Positions 63,017-64,000 of a stretch of 64,000 bases of DNA are shown here, one piece after another. Where the stretch lies: positions 13,591-77,590 of the forward strand of contig JAEZIJ010000059.1 of the NCBI GenBank assembly GCA_023436715.1, in the 5' to 3' direction. This DNA is from Acidobacteriota bacterium. Lineage in GTDB: Bacteria; Acidobacteriota; Terriglobia; Bryobacterales; Bryobacteraceae. The notes below the pieces were generated by a model. It had not been told where the DNA came from. It did no database searches and was given only the letters and a program-made list of their open reading frames with translations. The stretch's first letter is position 1. Each line of letters begins with the position of its first letter. The position numbers and the translations under genes were made by a program.

Positions 63017-63493
63017 ATGTCCAATCACGTAATTGAAGGAAATCTGAGTGCGGCGGGGCTGAAGTTCGCCATCGTTGTGAGCCGCTTCAACAGCCTCATC
63101 ACCGACCGTCTGCTGGCGGGGGCCCTTGACGCGCTGGTCCGAACCGGCGGTCCCGAGGACGTCGAAATCGTTAAGGTTCCGGGCTCCTGGGAGCTGCCCA
63201 TGGCGGCTCGCGAACTGGCGCAACAGAAGCGGCACGACGCCGTTATCTGCCTTAGCGCCGTGATTCGCGGCGACACGCCGCACCACGAGTACATCGCGGC
63301 CGAGGTAACCAAAGGACTGGCGCAAACGGCGCTCGAAACCGGTGTCCCGGTCACGCTGGGCGTGCTCACCACCGACACGCTCGAGCAGGCCATCGACCGT
63401 GCCGGAGCCAAGAGCGGCAACAAGGGCTTCGACGCGGCGATGTCGGCCGTCGAGATGGGGAACCTGATGCGTCAGTTGCGCCATTCGCGCTGA
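63017..63493 (+). CDS. ribH: 6,7-dimethyl-8-ribityllumazine synthase
   Basis: A 158-residue enzyme of riboflavin synthesis. FAIVVSRFNSLITDRLLAGA, VKVPGSWELPMAARELAQ, LSAVIRGDTPHHEYIAAEV and GVLTTDTLEQAIDRAG are the conserved segments, including the catalytic His in the HHEY region. It forms large capsid-like oligomers in many bacteria. The ATG lies one base after the enoyl-CoA hydratase stop, and nusB follows, a common pairing. Confidence 0.96.
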   Translation: MSNHVIEGNLSAAGLKFAIVVSRFNSLITDRLLAGALDALVRTGGPEDVEIVKVPGSWELPMAARELAQQKRHDAVICLSAVIRGDTPHHEYIAAEVTKGLAQTALETGVPVTLGVLTTDTLEQAIDRAGAKSGNKGFDAAMSAVEMGNLMRQLRHSR

Positions 63494-63499
63494 CAACTC

Positions 63500-63952
63500 A
63501 TGCCTTCCCGCCATCGTTCCAGGCAGCGCGCGCTTCAGGTCCTGTTTCAGGTGGACGTGCGCAAGCAGGCCGTAGAGACCGCCATTGATGCCTATTACGG
63601 TTCCCTGTTCTCGGAGGAATTCGAGGACAGGGAAGGTGTGAAAGCCGCGCCCGACCCGTTTATGGAAGAGCTGGTGAAGGGCACCGTCGCGCGCGCGGCC
63701 GCGATCGACCGCCGGATCTCCGAGCGCTCCGAGAACTGGCGGCTGGAGCGAATGCCCGCCGTCGATCGCAACATCCTGCGGATGGCGATCTTCGAGATGA
63801 CCGAGCGGATCACCCCGCCCGCTGTGGTCATTAATGAGGCCATCGAGCTCGCGCGCCGGTTTTCAGGCGAGGAATCGGTCGCGTTCATTAACGGAGTTCT
63901 CGACACAATTCGCCGCGAGACGCCGGGACTGGCGGCTGAACCGGCCGGATAA
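63500..63952 (+). CDS. nusB: Transcription antitermination protein NusB
   Basis: A 150-residue RNA-binding protein. RHRSRQRALQVLFQVDV opens the helical fold. ERMPAVDRNILRMAIFEM, VVINEAIELARRFSGEES and VAFINGVLDTIRRE are diagnostic. With NusE it binds boxA of rRNA leaders. It follows ribH by seven bases, a widely conserved order. A dispersed repeat starts seven bases after the stop. Confidence 0.96.
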   Translation: MPSRHRSRQRALQVLFQVDVRKQAVETAIDAYYGSLFSEEFEDREGVKAAPDPFMEELVKGTVARAAAIDRRISERSENWRLERMPAVDRNILRMAIFEMTERITPPAVVINEAIELARRFSGEESVAFINGVLDTIRRETPGLAAEPAG

Positions 63953-63958
63953 AGTCAC

Positions 63959-63983
63959 AAACCGCTCCCTCGCGGTCGCGGCT
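63959..63983 (+). repeat. Dispersed repeat copy 3 (AAACCGCTCCCTCGCGGTCGCGGCT)
   Basis: It differs from 7828-7852 at one base. ACCGC and GCGGT flank TCCCTC and can form a short stem. It lies just after nusB at the window edge. Confidence 0.75.
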
Positions 63984-64000
63984 AGGAACCGGCACGAAAC

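Overview
This is a GC-rich bacterial chromosome segment carrying ordinary single-copy housekeeping genes (lepA, ribH-nusB, glgA, trxA, rlmN, hemW-like). It also carries accessory genes typical of Acidobacteriota, probably the Bryobacterales/Solibacter side. The pointers are a PadR-controlled long orphan MacB/FtsX-type permease, a bshC bacillithiol ligase, secreted HEAT-repeat proteins behind an ECF sigma/anti-sigma pair, and a dispersed repeat around AACCGCTCCCTCGCGGTCGCGGCT. The taxonomic call is inferred from gene content. No tRNA, rRNA, CRISPR array, phage or IS element was recognised.

Layout. 1-3.3 kb: decayed VOC/PhnB-like gene, then a padR-permease pair behind an AT-rich operator-like repeat. 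3.4-9.3 kb: envelope and stress genes (OmpA-like protein, frameshifted HEAT-like membrane gene, PagL-type lipid A deacylase, ppk2, an isoprenoid-synthase-fold protein, an Hsp15-like S4 protein, a secreted SecD-head-like protein). 9.3-10.6 kb: Tat-type Gfo/Idh/MocA oxidoreductase. 10.7-20.2 kb: a complete minus-strand potassium-uptake block. Its order is histidine kinase, kdpE, USP-like gene, 27-aa membrane peptide, kdpF, kdpA, kdpB, kdpC, then two tandem genes that each carry only the KdpD N-terminal and USP input domains. The classical KdpD is therefore split over three genes, with the input half duplicated.

20.3-28.8 kb: an alpha/beta hydrolase and a compact minus-strand NRPS operon. The operon encodes C-A-T-TE (A domain reads as glycine), A-T (A domain reads as leucine) and a cytochrome P450, with overlapping genes. 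The A-T plus P450 arrangement resembles systems that beta-hydroxylate a carrier-bound amino acid. The second His of the condensation motif and all three thioesterase triad positions are substituted, so product formation and release are probably unusual. A Ser/Thr kinase gene diverges from this operon.

29.8-42.8 kb: a hairpin-rich intergenic element, threonine aldolase, hemW-like, bshC, a 1269-aa subtilase with FG-GAP-like repeats and a BACON-like end, an exported methyltransferase-like protein with a histidine kinase, a methyltransferase fragment, a CAP protein, glgA and trxA with a clear intrinsic terminator. 42.9-50.6 kb: rlmN, ThuA protein, rhodanese, an ECF sigma/anti-sigma/HEAT/HEAT operon, an HNH nuclease, comF without an obvious start codon, and a small exported protein. 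50.8-64 kb: zinc-ribbon protein, class III aminotransferase, enolase-superfamily dehydratase, SDR, trmJ-like, two-subunit 2-oxoacid:ferredoxin oxidoreductase, M2 peptidase, lepA, enoyl-CoA hydratase, ribH and nusB.

Several transcription units seem to have leaderless or near-leaderless starts, with a -10-like hexamer 6-8 bases before the start codon. Others have strong AGGAGG sites that fix TTG or GTG starts. Functional calls rest on motif recognition by eye, because no searches could be run.
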